Below are positions 37,134-46,038 of a DNA stretch of 46,336 nucleotides, piece by piece. The stretch is from Methylococcales bacterium. GTDB lineage: Bacteria; Pseudomonadota; Gammaproteobacteria; Methylococcales; Methylomonadaceae. Position 1 is the first letter of the stretch. Every line of letters begins with the position of its first letter. Both the position numbers and the translations under genes were made by a program. The stretch is taken from the NCBI GenBank assembly GCA_026399095.1, contig JAPLRP010000053.1, positions 1 to 46,336 on the forward strand, written 5' to 3'. The notes below the pieces were generated by a model. That model had not been told where the DNA came from, searched no databases, and saw nothing but the letters and a program-made list of their open reading frames with translations.

Positions 37134-38102
37134 TTACTTACCAGACTCTTCGCTAAACACGCCAAAATCCATAATCCGTTGATAACGGTTTTTTAACAAA
37201 ACATCAATATCTTGATGCTTTAACTCTGTTAAATGGCGCGTTAAGGCTTCTTTTAAATTTAAGCTGATAATCTTAAAGTTACGGTGTCCGCCGCCCAATG
37301 GCTCTCTAACCACTTCATCAAGAAAGCCTTGTTCACGGACGCGGTCAGACGTAATCCCCATCGCTTCAGCTGCTAATTGTGATTTATCAGCGCTTTTCCA
37401 TAAAATGGATGCGCAGCCTTCAGGTGATATCACTGAATAAGTGCTGTATTCAAGCATGATTAAACGATCACCCACACCGATAGCTAACGCACCGCCGGAA
37501 CCACCTTCGCCGATAACAGTGCATAAAATGGGCGTTTTAAGCTTGGACATTTCAAACAGGTTTCTGGCAATCGCTTCACTTTGCCCACGTTCTTCTGCAC
37601 CAATACCCGGATAAGCCCCCGGTGTATCGATTAAACAAATAATCGGGATTTTAAAGCGCTCGGCCATTTTCATGATACGTAAAGCTTTACGATAACCCTC
37701 TGGACGTGGCATGCCAAAGTTGCGATAAATTTTTTCTTTGGTATCACGCCCTTTTTGATGACCAATAATCATTACCGGTTGATCATCCAGTCGTGCCAAG
37801 CCGCAAACTATTGCAGGGTCGTCAGCATAAGCTCGATCACCATGTAACTCATGAAAATCAGTAAATATATGTTCAATGTAATCCAGCGTATAAGGACGGC
37901 CTGGATGACGAGATAATTGTGAAATCTGCCAATCAGAGAGATTACTAAAAATGGATTCAGTCAGTGCCTGACTTCTATCTTCTAGTTGCTTAAGCGCACC
38001 AGAAATATTTATTTTATTATCAAACTCAACATTACGGAGTTCTTTTATTTTCGCTTCTAATTCAGCGATGGGTTGTTCAAAATCGAGAAATTTTAGGTCC
38101 AT
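37134..38102 (-). CDS. accA: Acetyl-CoA carboxylase carboxyltransferase, alpha subunit
   Basis: 322 residues. With AccD it transfers CO2 from biotin to acetyl-CoA, giving malonyl-CoA for fatty acid synthesis. Seen: [17 protein letters not shown] (N-terminal coiled coil), [80 protein letters not shown] and [15 protein letters not shown]. Full length and close to the family consensus. Alone on the minus strand here, divergent from queD. Confidence 0.98.
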   Translation of the reverse strand: MDLKFLDFEQPIAELEAKIKELRNVEFDNKINISGALKQLEDRSQALTESIFSNLSDWQISQLSRHPGRPYTLDYIEHIFTDFHELHGDRAYADDPAIVCGLARLDDQPVMIIGHQKGRDTKEKIYRNFGMPRPEGYRKALRIMKMAERFKIPIICLIDTPGAYPGIGAEERGQSEAIARNLFEMSKLKTPILCTVIGEGGSGGALAIGVGDRLIMLEYSTYSVISPEGCASILWKSADKSQLAAEAMGITSDRVREQGFLDEVVREPLGGGHRNFKIISLNLKEALTRHLTELKHQDIDVLLKNRYQRIMDFGVFSEESGK

Positions 38103-38320
38103 GGAGACAACGTGATCTAAGCAGTGAGTTTAAAGTGTAGATTTTATAGAAAATCAGCAATTAATTCTAAATTAATTCAGTTTATAATTAATATCACACC
38201 CGTTATGTGCATATTTATAGTAAAATCTTTTCAAATAATGCCAATTAAGCCCACTAGTTGAATGCTGCTAGCTTACTGGGTACGCTGTGCCGAACCCACA
38301 TCCACCCACATTCCAAGCTT

Positions 38321-38725
38321 ATGTATACCATTACCAAAGAAGTTTATTTTTGTTACGGGCACCGATTAATGAATCACCCCGGAAAATGCCGCAATTTACA
38401 CGGCCATAGTGTCAAAGCGTCTATCTCAATACAACAAGACCAACTCAATGACCAAGGTATGGTCTGTGATTTTTCGGATATCAGAGATTGCGTAGAAGCG
38501 TTTATCGATAACACACTGGATCATAATTTTTTGCTGCATAAAAATGACCCAATAATCCCGATGCTCGCGGCAAACAACGAGCGCTTTCTGGCGCTTGATG
38601 AACACCCGACTGCAGAAGTATTAAGTAAAATGATTTATCAGCACATCAAACATGCCGGTTTCAATGTTTCCCAAGTGGTTTTATGGGAAACCGCCAGCGC
38701 CCATGCCTGCTACAGCGAAAAATAA
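38321..38725 (+). CDS. queD: 6-carboxytetrahydropterin synthase QueD
   Basis: 134 residues, tunneling-fold enzyme making 6-carboxy-5,6,7,8-tetrahydropterin from dihydroneopterin triphosphate, for queuosine. Zinc ligands: His in FCYGHRLMNH and the HGH of CRNLHGHSVKA; the C-X3-HGH pattern with Cys is the QueD signature. ALDEHPTAEVLSK has the catalytic His. VVLWETASAHACY contains the conserved Glu. ATG at 38321 is the first with homology; the upstream open frame to 38258 is not conserved. DUF1249 follows after 6 nt. Confidence 0.92.
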   Translation: MYTITKEVYFCYGHRLMNHPGKCRNLHGHSVKASISIQQDQLNDQGMVCDFSDIRDCVEAFIDNTLDHNFLLHKNDPIIPMLAANNERFLALDEHPTAEVLSKMIYQHIKHAGFNVSQVVLWETASAHACYSEK

Positions 38726-38731
38726 CCAGCG

Positions 38732-39184
38732 ATGAGCTTTGTTAATCCGGTCAATAAATCCTACTGCCTGGAACAACTCTGCGAATCCAACTACCAAAAA
38801 CTGCTACAGTTAATCCCTGATTTACTGACCTTAAAAGGCTCAGCCATTGGTCTTGCTGCGCATAATACCAACCTTCATATAAGCATTATAAGCAACACGC
38901 CTTATACTATGACCGTTGAACTAAGTCATTGTTTTAATAAAAATCGGGATGATTTTATGGCGCCAGCGGTTCATATCAGGCTTTATTTGGATGCGCAACT
39001 GGCAGAAGTATTAAATGATCACGCCCGCGACAGAGTCAATCATGTTTTTAAAGACCCAAGCCTGAGCAAAGAAATCATGAATTACAAATGGCGCTTGAAT
39101 TATTTTTTACAAAAGTGGCTGGATCACTGCTTAAAAAAAAATTATCAATTTAATCAAACTGCCGATTATGCAACGATAAACTGA
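38732..39184 (+). CDS. DUF1249 family protein (YqiB-like)
   Basis: 150 residues, function unknown. Conserved pattern: YCLEQLCESNYQKLLQLIPD, TPYTMTVELSHCF, PAVHIRLYLDAQLAEVLND and the last NYFLQKWLDHCLKKNYQF. Related to E. coli YqiB, which lies beside the cAMP phosphodiesterase gene. Here it is six bases after queD and surely cotranscribed. Cytoplasmic. Confidence 0.88.
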   Translation: MSFVNPVNKSYCLEQLCESNYQKLLQLIPDLLTLKGSAIGLAAHNTNLHISIISNTPYTMTVELSHCFNKNRDDFMAPAVHIRLYLDAQLAEVLNDHARDRVNHVFKDPSLSKEIMNYKWRLNYFLQKWLDHCLKKNYQFNQTADYATIN

Positions 39185-39249
39185 TATTAAGGCTACATCT
39201 ATTTCTTAAATGTTGGGCAACGATGCGCTTTTACCCAACCTACCCCGCT

Positions 39250-39607
39250 TTACCAACAATCAGCAGCAGTAACTCCGTTTCCGGCAACACCTTTATCTCC
39301 TACGTTAAAGTACCGCATTTATCTTTAGACTGGAGACCTTGTAGCACTGCAATCAACGTATAAGTGCTGGACTTTACCGCCGATGTTATCGTGTAATAAG
39401 TAGTCCCCCAAATTTATCGGGGCCCTACATATACATTTTTTTCAATAAAATGACGCTCCATAGTATTTGCATATACTAATAACGTCCCTTTAGCATCCAA
39501 ACGCCGGAACTTCATAACACTATCTTGATACGTAGGATAAGCAATACTAGCCAAAATACCCACGATAGCGACGGCAACCATAAGCTCAATGCTTTTTGTT
39601 TATTCAC
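39250..39607 (-). pseudogene. pilE: Decayed minor pilin pilE
   Basis: On the minus strand the frame from about 39595 reads IELMVAVAIVGILASIAYPT, YQDSVMKFRRLDAKGTLLVY and NTMERHFIEKNVYVG, the N-terminus of a type IV pilin with its hydrophobic spine. A stop follows at a GC run. In a second frame appear YYTITSAVKSSTYTLIAVLQ and SKDKCGTLT, and in a third VGDKGVAGNGVTAADCW followed by TAA at 39252, the usual Cys-rich pilin end. The prepilin leader (GTG at 39607, reading VNKQKA) is also out of frame. So at least three indels. It lies after pilY1, where pilE stands in Pseudomonas. About 120 codons before decay. Confidence 0.85.
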
Positions 39608-39684
39608 AATGTCTTCTATTATCTACAATTTAATCTGAATAGTTACCTCTGAGCTTTAAAATCCCAGAAATATTTGATTAGCCT

Positions 39685-42600
39685 TTATTGAAAAATCTCC
39701 CACCATGATTGACGACCGGTAGTGTCAGATGATTTAACCTCTTCCGCTCCTTTAATAATACTTGAACTGCCTGAGGTGGCTGCACCGCCAGTTGTTTCCG
39801 TTGATGAAGTTCCATCGCGCAGTGTCGTGGTGGTTGTGGTTGATCCATCACCGTTGTTCACGACTATTGTGGTGGCATGTGTGCCATCTGCATAATTGAT
39901 TGTCGTGGTTGTTGTGCCGCCGCTTTTGGTTGAACCGCCGGCGGTTGTAGTGGTGGTTTTGCTTAAGACAGCCAAACCAGATGCAAAAACACCATCTGTG
40001 GGATCGGCTGACCCAGTTGCTTTTGTTTTTGCAACGGCATCAGAAATTGTATCTTCCGGGGCGTCTGCTACCCAACCAGATTTTCCGTAGCATTTACCAT
40101 TGGGATGATGCCAATAGATAGTATATTCAGCAAGCACATAGGTCTTGAAATCTGCCGCTTTAACTCGCCAGCCATATCTGGCACGCTGACTGTCACTCAT
40201 TGTACCGCTACCAGTTGTACCATCACCATTTATAATAGTACCCGTATTACTAAAATTAAGCTCAAGTGAGGTAGAAGGCGTGGTATCTTTGATTAGTTGA
40301 ATAGCCAAAGCCCCATCGAAACGCTCACCATTAGGTCCTTCTAAGCCCTTGCTTGTTGGTTGATTACTTGTTTTACTCCCGTACATTGAACCGTCAGTAT
40401 TAACGTAAACAACGCAACTGTAAACGGTTGGCATCAATCCCGCGCGTGCACTTCCTTCATCACCCCACCAATCTTTAGATTTAAAGGCCTCTAGTGGCAG
40501 ATTCAAAATCAAAGTGCCGACATTAGCGCGTGTATATTTAGGCAACCCCGCCAGCAAAGTAGAGGCATTGGTCTCACTAGCCAGGTTTTTATAAGTTTTG
40601 ACGCTATCATAAGTCAAGCCGCCTACAGATATTTTGGCCGCCGGATTGAGGTACTGATTCATTACCAAAACTATGAAATTGGTATTTGAGTCGGTTATTG
40701 CATTAGATAGATTGAATTTAGCATCACTAGCATTAAGCATATTGACCCCAGTAACATCATAAATATCATCGTATTCGTGTACGTGGAGTTGGCCATGTTT
40801 ATTATTGGAGAAAGGCCCCAAGTAGTCTCCCGTTATGGTTGACGTAGTCGTAGTGACAGTGTTACAAGTGATGGCTTGGTTTTTTTTATTACTTCTCGAA
40901 CTACCACAATTACTACCAGTGACGTAATTCTTCATGTAAGTGTAGCCACTTGAAAAACCATTGCTCGTTTTACAGTAGGTGGGTGATATGGCATCTAATT
41001 CTAGCTGAACATCAGATGTTTTTACGCACACAGTTTTGGTTTGGCTGGTAGTTGAAGGCGAAGAGGTTGTGACGGTAGTGCTGTTACCATAATAGTAATT
41101 ATCAAAGTCAAAATGTCCGCCAGAAACACCGGGGTCATATACTGTTGTACCTGCATTGGACATTGTGTCAGGATGATAGGTATAGAGCGTAGTATTATAA
41201 CCAGAAGCTTCGACAAATGAAGGTTGTGATGAAACGCCGCCCATCTCACCGCCAGGTCCCACCACCGGTTTAGCAACAGGTATGCAACGATAAACGTCAG
41301 TTACAGTGCAGCCAGTGCTTACTAAATCTGAGCTGTTAAATGCTCCGTCTTCGTTTAAGTCAAAAAGAATGCTAGTTGGGGAACCACCGGTGATCATGTC
41401 CAATTCATACATCCAGTTGCTGCCATTAGGTAGTGTCGCATTAACGACAGCCGGGTTAGCAGTAAGAAAATAGAAACGGCCATTTTTTTCAAATGGCCGC
41501 TCACCTGCTACCCGTTCGCCCATGGGTAAGGCAACTTTCCAGCCATAATGATTAGGGATGCCAGCAGTCCAGTTAGGGTCATTGGCGGTAATGGTGCGGA
41601 CATTGCCAGTGCCATAAGTATTGGTAGCAAGAGTTTGAGTGAGTAATGCACTATTGGCTGCATAGGCGCTTGGTCTATCCCAAATTCCGTAGGCATAATA
41701 CACGGTTGTGGCATCGCTGGTATCACCAGTAGACAGAAGTTTCCCGGTTGCAAACGCCACCATTGCGCCATCTAAGTGGGCAGTAACAGCGGGTGCACTG
41801 GTTATTGGTTGAACCGGATTCGTGGTAAAAAGAACTGATACTGAATAGTTACTAGGTGTGTTGCTGTTGAGGTCGAATTTAAATAGATGCCCATCAAGAT
41901 CGCCCGCATAGGCATAATCAACTTTGCCATCACTATTGCTATCGAATAATGTGGGAGTGGAAAGTCCGTTAGGGCTAACAGTCGTTCCGTAACCGGTGTC
42001 TATATCTTTGACCAATGCACCGGTGTCAATGTTGATAAGATACAAAACAGCACGACCGTTACCGGAGTTCATGTAACCGTTACTGACAATGGCAACGGCA
42101 GTGCCATCGTTTAATCGCGCAATGCTAGGAGTGCCATAGGTATAACCTAAATTAGAGTAACCAGTCGTTGCGGACGTTATTTCCCATTTAATTTTTTCTT
42201 TTGCAGCAGCCTCATCAGTCGCATTTGGATCGGTAACATTTAGAGCATAAAGTCCTTTTCCGCCAGCACCTAAGCCACCTACAAGGAACGTTTCGATTGT
42301 GCCGGACATGTTAACCTTAGCAATACTAAGTCCCCCATCAACAAAATATTGATGTCCGTAGGGAACGTTAGCGAGCAATTTTAAATTAGGTAATAACATG
42401 GATGGAATATAGGCAAATACTTCTGAGCCGTCAGTAGCATTAAAAACATGCAGCATTCCGTCATTTGCACCGACATATATACGTTTGGTACTTGCGTCAT
42501 GATAATAATAAGTCAGCGTGGAATGGAGAATGTCGCCTAGTACATTGGTGCGTTCGCGGTAAGTGCCGGTTCCAGTGGGTGGGGTTTCATTTGTGCGGTC

Positions 42601-43035
42601 ACCACGAACATAATCGAGTATTTTTTGTTGTTCTGTAGTTACAGAGCCTAAGTCGGTTTTTTGGGTTCCAGTTAAGTCACTCAATCGAAAAGGAATAGGA
42701 ATACCGGTGGCATTACGCGTTACAATTTTTCGACTCGTGGTGTTAGTTATCACCAAGGCATCTAACGTTGACGCGGCAGTATTTGGAGCCCAAGGGCCGG
42801 CACTACCTATCACGCCAAGGTTGCTTATGGTTTTGGCAAGAACATCACCACTCCACGTGTCTTTGTCGTAATTTATTAGATAAATAAATTCATTACCTGA
42901 TAACAGACTGGGGTTTGATAATGCGGGGCGCGTCAGCCAGCCAGTAGGTTGGGAGTTGGGTGTGAAAGAGGGAAAAGAATAACTGTTAGCACTAAGAATT
43001 ATGCTGAACAGCAGGAGGATTTTTAAGATATTCAT
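39685..43035 (-). CDS. pilY1: PilY1-like pilus tip protein lacking the N-terminal vWA part
   Basis: About 1116 residues with a signal peptide (ILKILLLFSIILSANSYSF). It starts directly with the segment preceding the PilC/PilY1 beta-propeller (DTWSGDVLAKTI, RKIVTRNATGIPIPFRLSD, ILDYVRGDRT); the N-terminal von Willebrand-like half is absent. Propeller: KRIYVGANDGMLHVFNATDG, YFVDGGLSIAKVN and GGLGAGGKGLYALNV. Calcium loops: FDSNSDGKVDYAYAGD (about 365) and DLNEDGAFNSSD (about 560). The last 400 residues are unfamiliar, have several Cys, and end in a Thr/Gly-rich tail of about 90 residues (KTTTTTAGGSTKSGG). Start 43035 has AGGA upstream; ATG 43044 is possible. PilY1 promotes pilus extension and adhesion. 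Confidence 0.9.
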   Translation of the reverse strand: MNILKILLLFSIILSANSYSFPSFTPNSQPTGWLTRPALSNPSLLSGNEFIYLINYDKDTWSGDVLAKTISNLGVIGSAGPWAPNTAASTLDALVITNTTSRKIVTRNATGIPIPFRLSDLTGTQKTDLGSVTTEQQKILDYVRGDRTNETPPTGTGTYRERTNVLGDILHSTLTYYYHDASTKRIYVGANDGMLHVFNATDGSEVFAYIPSMLLPNLKLLANVPYGHQYFVDGGLSIAKVNMSGTIETFLVGGLGAGGKGLYALNVTDPNATDEAAAKEKIKWEITSATTGYSNLGYTYGTPSIARLNDGTAVAIVSNGYMNSGNGRAVLYLINIDTGALVKDIDTGYGTTVSPNGLSTPTLFDSNSDGKVDYAYAGDLDGHLFKFDLNSNTPSNYSVSVLFTTNPVQPITSAPAVTAHLDGAMVAFATGKLLSTGDTSDATTVYYAYGIWDRPSAYAANSALLTQTLATNTYGTGNVRTITANDPNWTAGIPNHYGWKVALPMGERVAGERPFEKNGRFYFLTANPAVVNATLPNGSNWMYELDMITGGSPTSILFDLNEDGAFNSSDLVSTGCTVTDVYRCIPVAKPVVGPGGEMGGVSSQPSFVEASGYNTTLYTYHPDTMSNAGTTVYDPGVSGGHFDFDNYYYGNSTTVTTSSPSTTSQTKTVCVKTSDVQLELDAISPTYCKTSNGFSSGYTYMKNYVTGSNCGSSRSNKKNQAITCNTVTTTTSTITGDYLGPFSNNKHGQLHVHEYDDIYDVTGVNMLNASDAKFNLSNAITDSNTNFIVLVMNQYLNPAAKISVGGLTYDSVKTYKNLASETNASTLLAGLPKYTRANVGTLILNLPLEAFKSKDWWGDEGSARAGLMPTVYSCVVYVNTDGSMYGSKTSNQPTSKGLEGPNGERFDGALAIQLIKDTTPSTSLELNFSNTGTIINGDGTTGSGTMSDSQRARYGWRVKAADFKTYVLAEYTIYWHHPNGKCYGKSGWVADAPEDTISDAVAKTKATGSADPTDGVFASGLAVLSKTTTTTAGGSTKSGGTTTTTINYADGTHATTIVVNNGDGSTTTTTTLRDGTSSTETTGGAATSGSSSIIKGAEEVKSSDTTGRQSWWEIFQ

Positions 43036-43098
43036 GTTTGCCATCCTGATGAAATTAAAGCAAATCGGTTTGAGAATTATTGTACGTTTTGGGTTACG

Positions 43099-43659
43099 TT
43101 AAATCATTGCGGGGTCAGAGCCGCTGTAATCTATTTTATGAACGATCTGGAGTTTAACTTCGCTGTTAGTATCAGCGCCCCATGCAGTTACGGTTACACG
43201 AAAAGTGACTATAGTGCTTCCGCTTAGAGCAGGGGCTATCATTTCGATCACATAACGGGGGACTTGGGTGATATTTGAAAGTGAGCCACTATAAGCGATG
43301 CCTTTTGTTACCCAGTCAAAACTGGTGGAATAAAATTCAGGTGTGACGGTGGAGCTATAAGGACATAAACCATTTGCGCAGCTCGTAATTTTCTTATTAG
43401 TGAGCGGTTGTATGGTTGTGGGGACAGCAACGCAATGGTTACTGGAAAGAGGGGCAGGACATAATGTGGTGACAGCTTCGCGTAACGCTGATTCAGCTGC
43501 CTGGAAAGCTAGGTTTCTATTACGCATATTAGCCGCCATTTTTTCTTCGAGCAAACTGGATTGTATGGCGGTGACACCTATCAGCGTTAGCAATAGCAGA
43601 ATAATTAAACTGATTATTAGGACTGCGCCGGATTGCTGTTGGACCATATTGCGTAACAT
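43099..43659 (-). CDS. pilX: Minor pilin PilX
   Basis: About 186 residues. Prepilin-like N-terminus MVQQQSGAVLIISLIILLLL with cleavage expected after QQSG and no Glu at +5, as in PilX. Then IQSSLLEEKMAANMRNRNLA and FQAAESALREA, the PilX N-terminal domain. Start 43659 has GGAAG upstream and gives a leader of about 11 residues; an in-frame ATG at 43734, 14 nt after pilW, is the alternative. Forms part of the priming complex with PilV, PilW, FimU and PilY1. Confidence 0.9.
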   Translation of the reverse strand: MLRNMVQQQSGAVLIISLIILLLLTLIGVTAIQSSLLEEKMAANMRNRNLAFQAAESALREAVTTLCPAPLSSNHCVAVPTTIQPLTNKKITSCANGLCPYSSTVTPEFYSTSFDWVTKGIAYSGSLSNITQVPRYVIEMIAPALSGSTIVTFRVTVTAWGADTNSEVKLQIVHKIDYSGSDPAMI

Positions 43660-43747
43660 TAGAATATTACTTCCCAGATGCTTGCATACATATAATTGTA
43701 ATGAGCGGTGCAGAACTATAGGTATATTGTTCATTATATTCTCTGTG

Positions 43748-44392
43748 TTAAAGCAACCGGTTGCGTAAGGCAATCGTTGAAGTGAAATTACGCCGGATTC
43801 TGCCATCCCCAGTCGTTGTCAAGTTGACATCAATTGTCCGAACCGTTAACGTGATACGGATACTGACGACTTGTGCCATGCTAAGACCCACTGTCCCTGC
43901 TGGGACATAGTAGTTAGGTGTGCCATCAACATTAGTATCAGCTCCATAAAAAATCTGCATGTTTTCAATGCCTTCAATAACCTCTTGTACAGCGTCACTA
44001 TTAATTTTTTTAAACAGAGCGGGCTGCCCACCGGCACCCATTTGAATGGAGTAGGTAATTGTTGATAAAACGTTAGCGCCGCAAAGTCCTCTAGACATTT
44101 TTATTATTACGGTATCTGATGTATTTAACCCTGTATCGTTTGTGCCTGTTATTGAAGTTGGCACAATATAGGTAAGGCACTCTCTGTAACCCGCACTACG
44201 AAGGTCTTTGCCTAAAAAATCCAGAGCAAAGCGGCCATTTTCCTGCAATCTGGATAAGTTTTCCTGCATTTTATAAGTTTGCTTGCTACCAATAAATATT
44301 TGTAGAATACCGCCCAACAAAAACACACCTATCAATAAAGCAATCATTATTTCAATCAGTGACAAGCCGGTTTGATATTGTTTATTTTTCAT
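43748..44392 (-). CDS. pilW: Minor pilin PilW
   Basis: 214 residues. Class III-like prepilin: QTGLSLIEIMIALLIGVFLL with cleavage after TG and Glu5 in place. PilW stretch: SKQTYKMQENLSRLQENGRF, ALDFLGKDLRSAGYREC; later VIEGIENMQIFYGADTNVDG. ATG overlaps the pilV stop by 4 nt. A subunit of the pilus tip. Confidence 0.94.
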   Translation of the reverse strand: MKNKQYQTGLSLIEIMIALLIGVFLLGGILQIFIGSKQTYKMQENLSRLQENGRFALDFLGKDLRSAGYRECLTYIVPTSITGTNDTGLNTSDTVIIKMSRGLCGANVLSTITYSIQMGAGGQPALFKKINSDAVQEVIEGIENMQIFYGADTNVDGTPNYYVPAGTVGLSMAQVVSIRITLTVRTIDVNLTTTGDGRIRRNFTSTIALRNRLL

Positions 44393-44838
44393 AAACTAAA
44401 GCTCGTTGTAAAACTTGTAATATCAGAAACGTCATCCTTATTGTCGTCACGATTTTCAGACCAACTGATAATAATGCTATACACGCCATCTTTTATTGAT
44501 ATGGTTCCCGTTCCTTCATTGGGCAGAGCTGAACTAATTGCAGTATTCCATTCAAAGAGATCATTTGCTGTCATTTCTGACGGACTGCATCCTGTTGAGT
44601 TCTTGCAACTTGCAATTGTCGAAGCAGTGCTTGTCGTGTAGGCGGCTATTTCTGCAACATTAGCTCGCATTCTGTCGGTAATATCATAAGCCAATTGCGT
44701 GGCTTGGCTACGATTGTAAGCACTTTGGTTGTTTTTTAGACTGGCTGCTTGCAAACCGGCCAAACCTAATAAGCCAACGGCTAATACCAAAACGGCTACC
44801 AGTACTTCAATTAACGTAAATCCGGTATTATTTTTCAT
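44389..44838 (-). CDS. pilV: Minor pilin PilV
   Basis: 149 residues. NNTGFTLIEVLVAVLVLAVG: cleavage after NTG, Phe1, Glu5. Then LLGLAGLQAASLKNNQSAYN and QATQLAYDITDRMRANVAE, the PilV signature. A Cys pair (ASCKNSTGC) probably forms a disulfide. Overlaps pilW by 4 nt; 26 nt after fimT. Confidence 0.94.
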   Translation of the reverse strand: MKNNTGFTLIEVLVAVLVLAVGLLGLAGLQAASLKNNQSAYNRSQATQLAYDITDRMRANVAEIAAYTTSTASTIASCKNSTGCSPSEMTANDLFEWNTAISSALPNEGTGTISIKDGVYSIIISWSENRDDNKDDVSDITSFTTSFSL

Positions 44839-44864
44839 ACTCTTTAGTTTTCAGCCATAACGAC

Positions 44865-45413
44865 TCAGGGGCAGGTAATTTTATTTTGTGTAGATACTCG
44901 ACCTGTACTATTAAGCGCTATATTAATCCCTACATTACCAGTGCGTTCATCACAGATTTTAATGGTACCGGCTTGAAATGCTCCAGTTGATAACTGACTT
45001 TGCCCTGTTGCTATATATGAAATGTAATTAGCAACAGAGGTTTCTCCCACCATGGTCGTCGTATTAGCTTTATAAGTCTGAACCCTTAATAAGGTTTCAG
45101 TACTATTATCATAAGTTGAGTTATTATTTTGATCCGTAAAAATGATCCACCCTTGCGACCAGTTATTAATGGTCGTACAGGAAACACCATTTGTACTTTT
45201 GCAAAGGCTAACTCTTAAGTTACGCTTTATTGCCTCACTACGAGCATAATTTAGCGCAGTTACCAAATCATTAGCATAAGTCGTTATACGGTTACTATCG
45301 ATAATAGAAGTAAAACTAGGGGCAGCCACGCCCATCAAAATAGCGGCTATGGTTACAGTAACCATCAATTCCAACAGGGTATAACCTGTGCTTCCTTCCG
45401 GTAGATTTAGCAT
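44865..45413 (-). CDS. fimT: Minor pilin FimT/FimU (GspH-like)
   Basis: 182 residues. Prepilin motif EGSTGYTLLELMVTVTIAAI with cleavage after STG and Glu5; then MGVAAPSFTSIIDSNRITTY and NDLVTALNYARSEAIKRNLR, the GspH/FimT pattern, and VSLCKSTNGVSC. C-terminal CDERTGNVGINIALNSTGRV is typical. First gene of the minor pilin operon. FimT and FimU are hard to tell apart without alignment; FimT proteins of some species bind DNA during uptake. Confidence 0.92.
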   Translation of the reverse strand: MLNLPEGSTGYTLLELMVTVTIAAILMGVAAPSFTSIIDSNRITTYANDLVTALNYARSEAIKRNLRVSLCKSTNGVSCTTINNWSQGWIIFTDQNNNSTYDNSTETLLRVQTYKANTTTMVGETSVANYISYIATGQSQLSTGAFQAGTIKICDERTGNVGINIALNSTGRVSTQNKITCP

Positions 45414-45771
45414 GATAAGGTTAAGCCTCGTTACTTGTTTGTATTAATGGTGTAAAAATTTATTTTAAAGGCCGCAAGATATTATTCAATCAAAAAAACA
45501 CCTTACCTTGGTAATAAATACAAAATATTACCTAGAATAATTGTAAATTATTCAAATAATTATGCCATAAAAACCATTTAAGAATGAGTATTTTAGAGGA
45601 ATTAATTTTAGGGGGGGAAATAAGAGCTAGGAGCGGCTTTAGCCGCGATAATCGCAGCTAAAGCCGCTCCTACAAAGAGGGTGTGGAGACATGTAATAGA
45701 GTGTATGAGCTATTAAACCTGTTGCCCTTTGAGCTTGCCGCTTTGCAAGAAACAGCGCAGAGCTTTCTCTT
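45414..45771. other. Intergenic region upstream of the minor pilin operon
   Basis: 358 nt holding the operon promoter (AT-rich part 45420-45600, no box I would name), then a run of seven G at 45611-45617, the REP-like palindrome at 45628-45672, and near 45700-45771 minus-strand codons LKEKALRCFLQSGKLKGQQV, in frame with nothing obvious, possibly the disrupted end of the neighbouring transposase fragment. Confidence 0.5.
45628..45672. repeat. REP-like palindrome
   Basis: TAGGAGCGGCTTTAGC-CGCGAT and ATCGCA-GCTAAAGCCGCTCCTA: a 22-bp arm pair with one mismatched base. Palindromes of this type (GGAGCGGCTTTAGC) are dispersed by the hundreds in several gammaproteobacterial genomes. It lies between the minor pilin operon and mobile debris. 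Confidence 0.85.
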
Positions 45772-45924
45772 TTAAGTTGTGTAGATACCTATGGTCTTTA
45801 GGGTTAGGACGCTGATGTTCAAGTCATCCGCGATGTTCTGAATCGTTTGCGCATTTCCTCGTCTGTAAACTTTTACCAAAGCCTGCTCTTTAAAGCCTTC
45901 AGAATACTTTATATTTGTTTTCAT
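45772..45924 (-). pseudogene. Fragment of an IS3-like transposase OrfA
   Basis: 50 residues starting MKTNIKYSEGFKEQALVKVY, with a helix-turn-helix (TIQNIADDLNISVLTLKT) as in OrfA proteins of the IS3 type. After LKT the family would read W and continue; here the frame falls into GIYTT and a stop, so the gene is cut. Its upstream side adjoins the 3' end of the group II intron fragment. Confidence 0.7.
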
Positions 45925-45931
45925 CTCTAAT

Positions 45932-45960
45932 CTCAAATTTATTTTTTTAAAAAATTTGAG
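45932..45960. repeat. AT-rich inverted repeat beside the intron 3' end
   Basis: CTCAAATTT, an 11-nt AT-only centre, AAATTTGAG: a 9-bp stem that can extend through the T and A runs. It begins one or two bases from the predicted intron 3' end, in the 3' exon, and just upstream of the transposase fragment. It could be part of the intron target or of an IS end. Confidence 0.6.
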
Positions 45961-45964
45961 GGTC

Positions 45965-46036
45965 GAGTCGCCCAAAGGATCTTCCCCTTCAGGCGCTCAC
46001 AGATCCGTACGTGAGACTCTCGCCTCATAGGGCTCT
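45965..46036 (-). ncRNA. Group II intron domains V and VI
   Basis: Domain V: AGAGCC at 46036-46031 through the GCGAGAGT apical part to GTACGGATCT at 46010-46001, the 34-nt catalytic hairpin, with two mismatches against the common GAGCCG/CGGTTC pairing. Domain VI: GAGCGCC, arm TGAAGG/TCCTTT, then GGGCG-A-CTC, where the unpaired A is the branch point, at about 45968. These are catalytic core and lariat site of the ribozyme. Confidence 0.75.
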
Positions 46037-46038
46037 TC

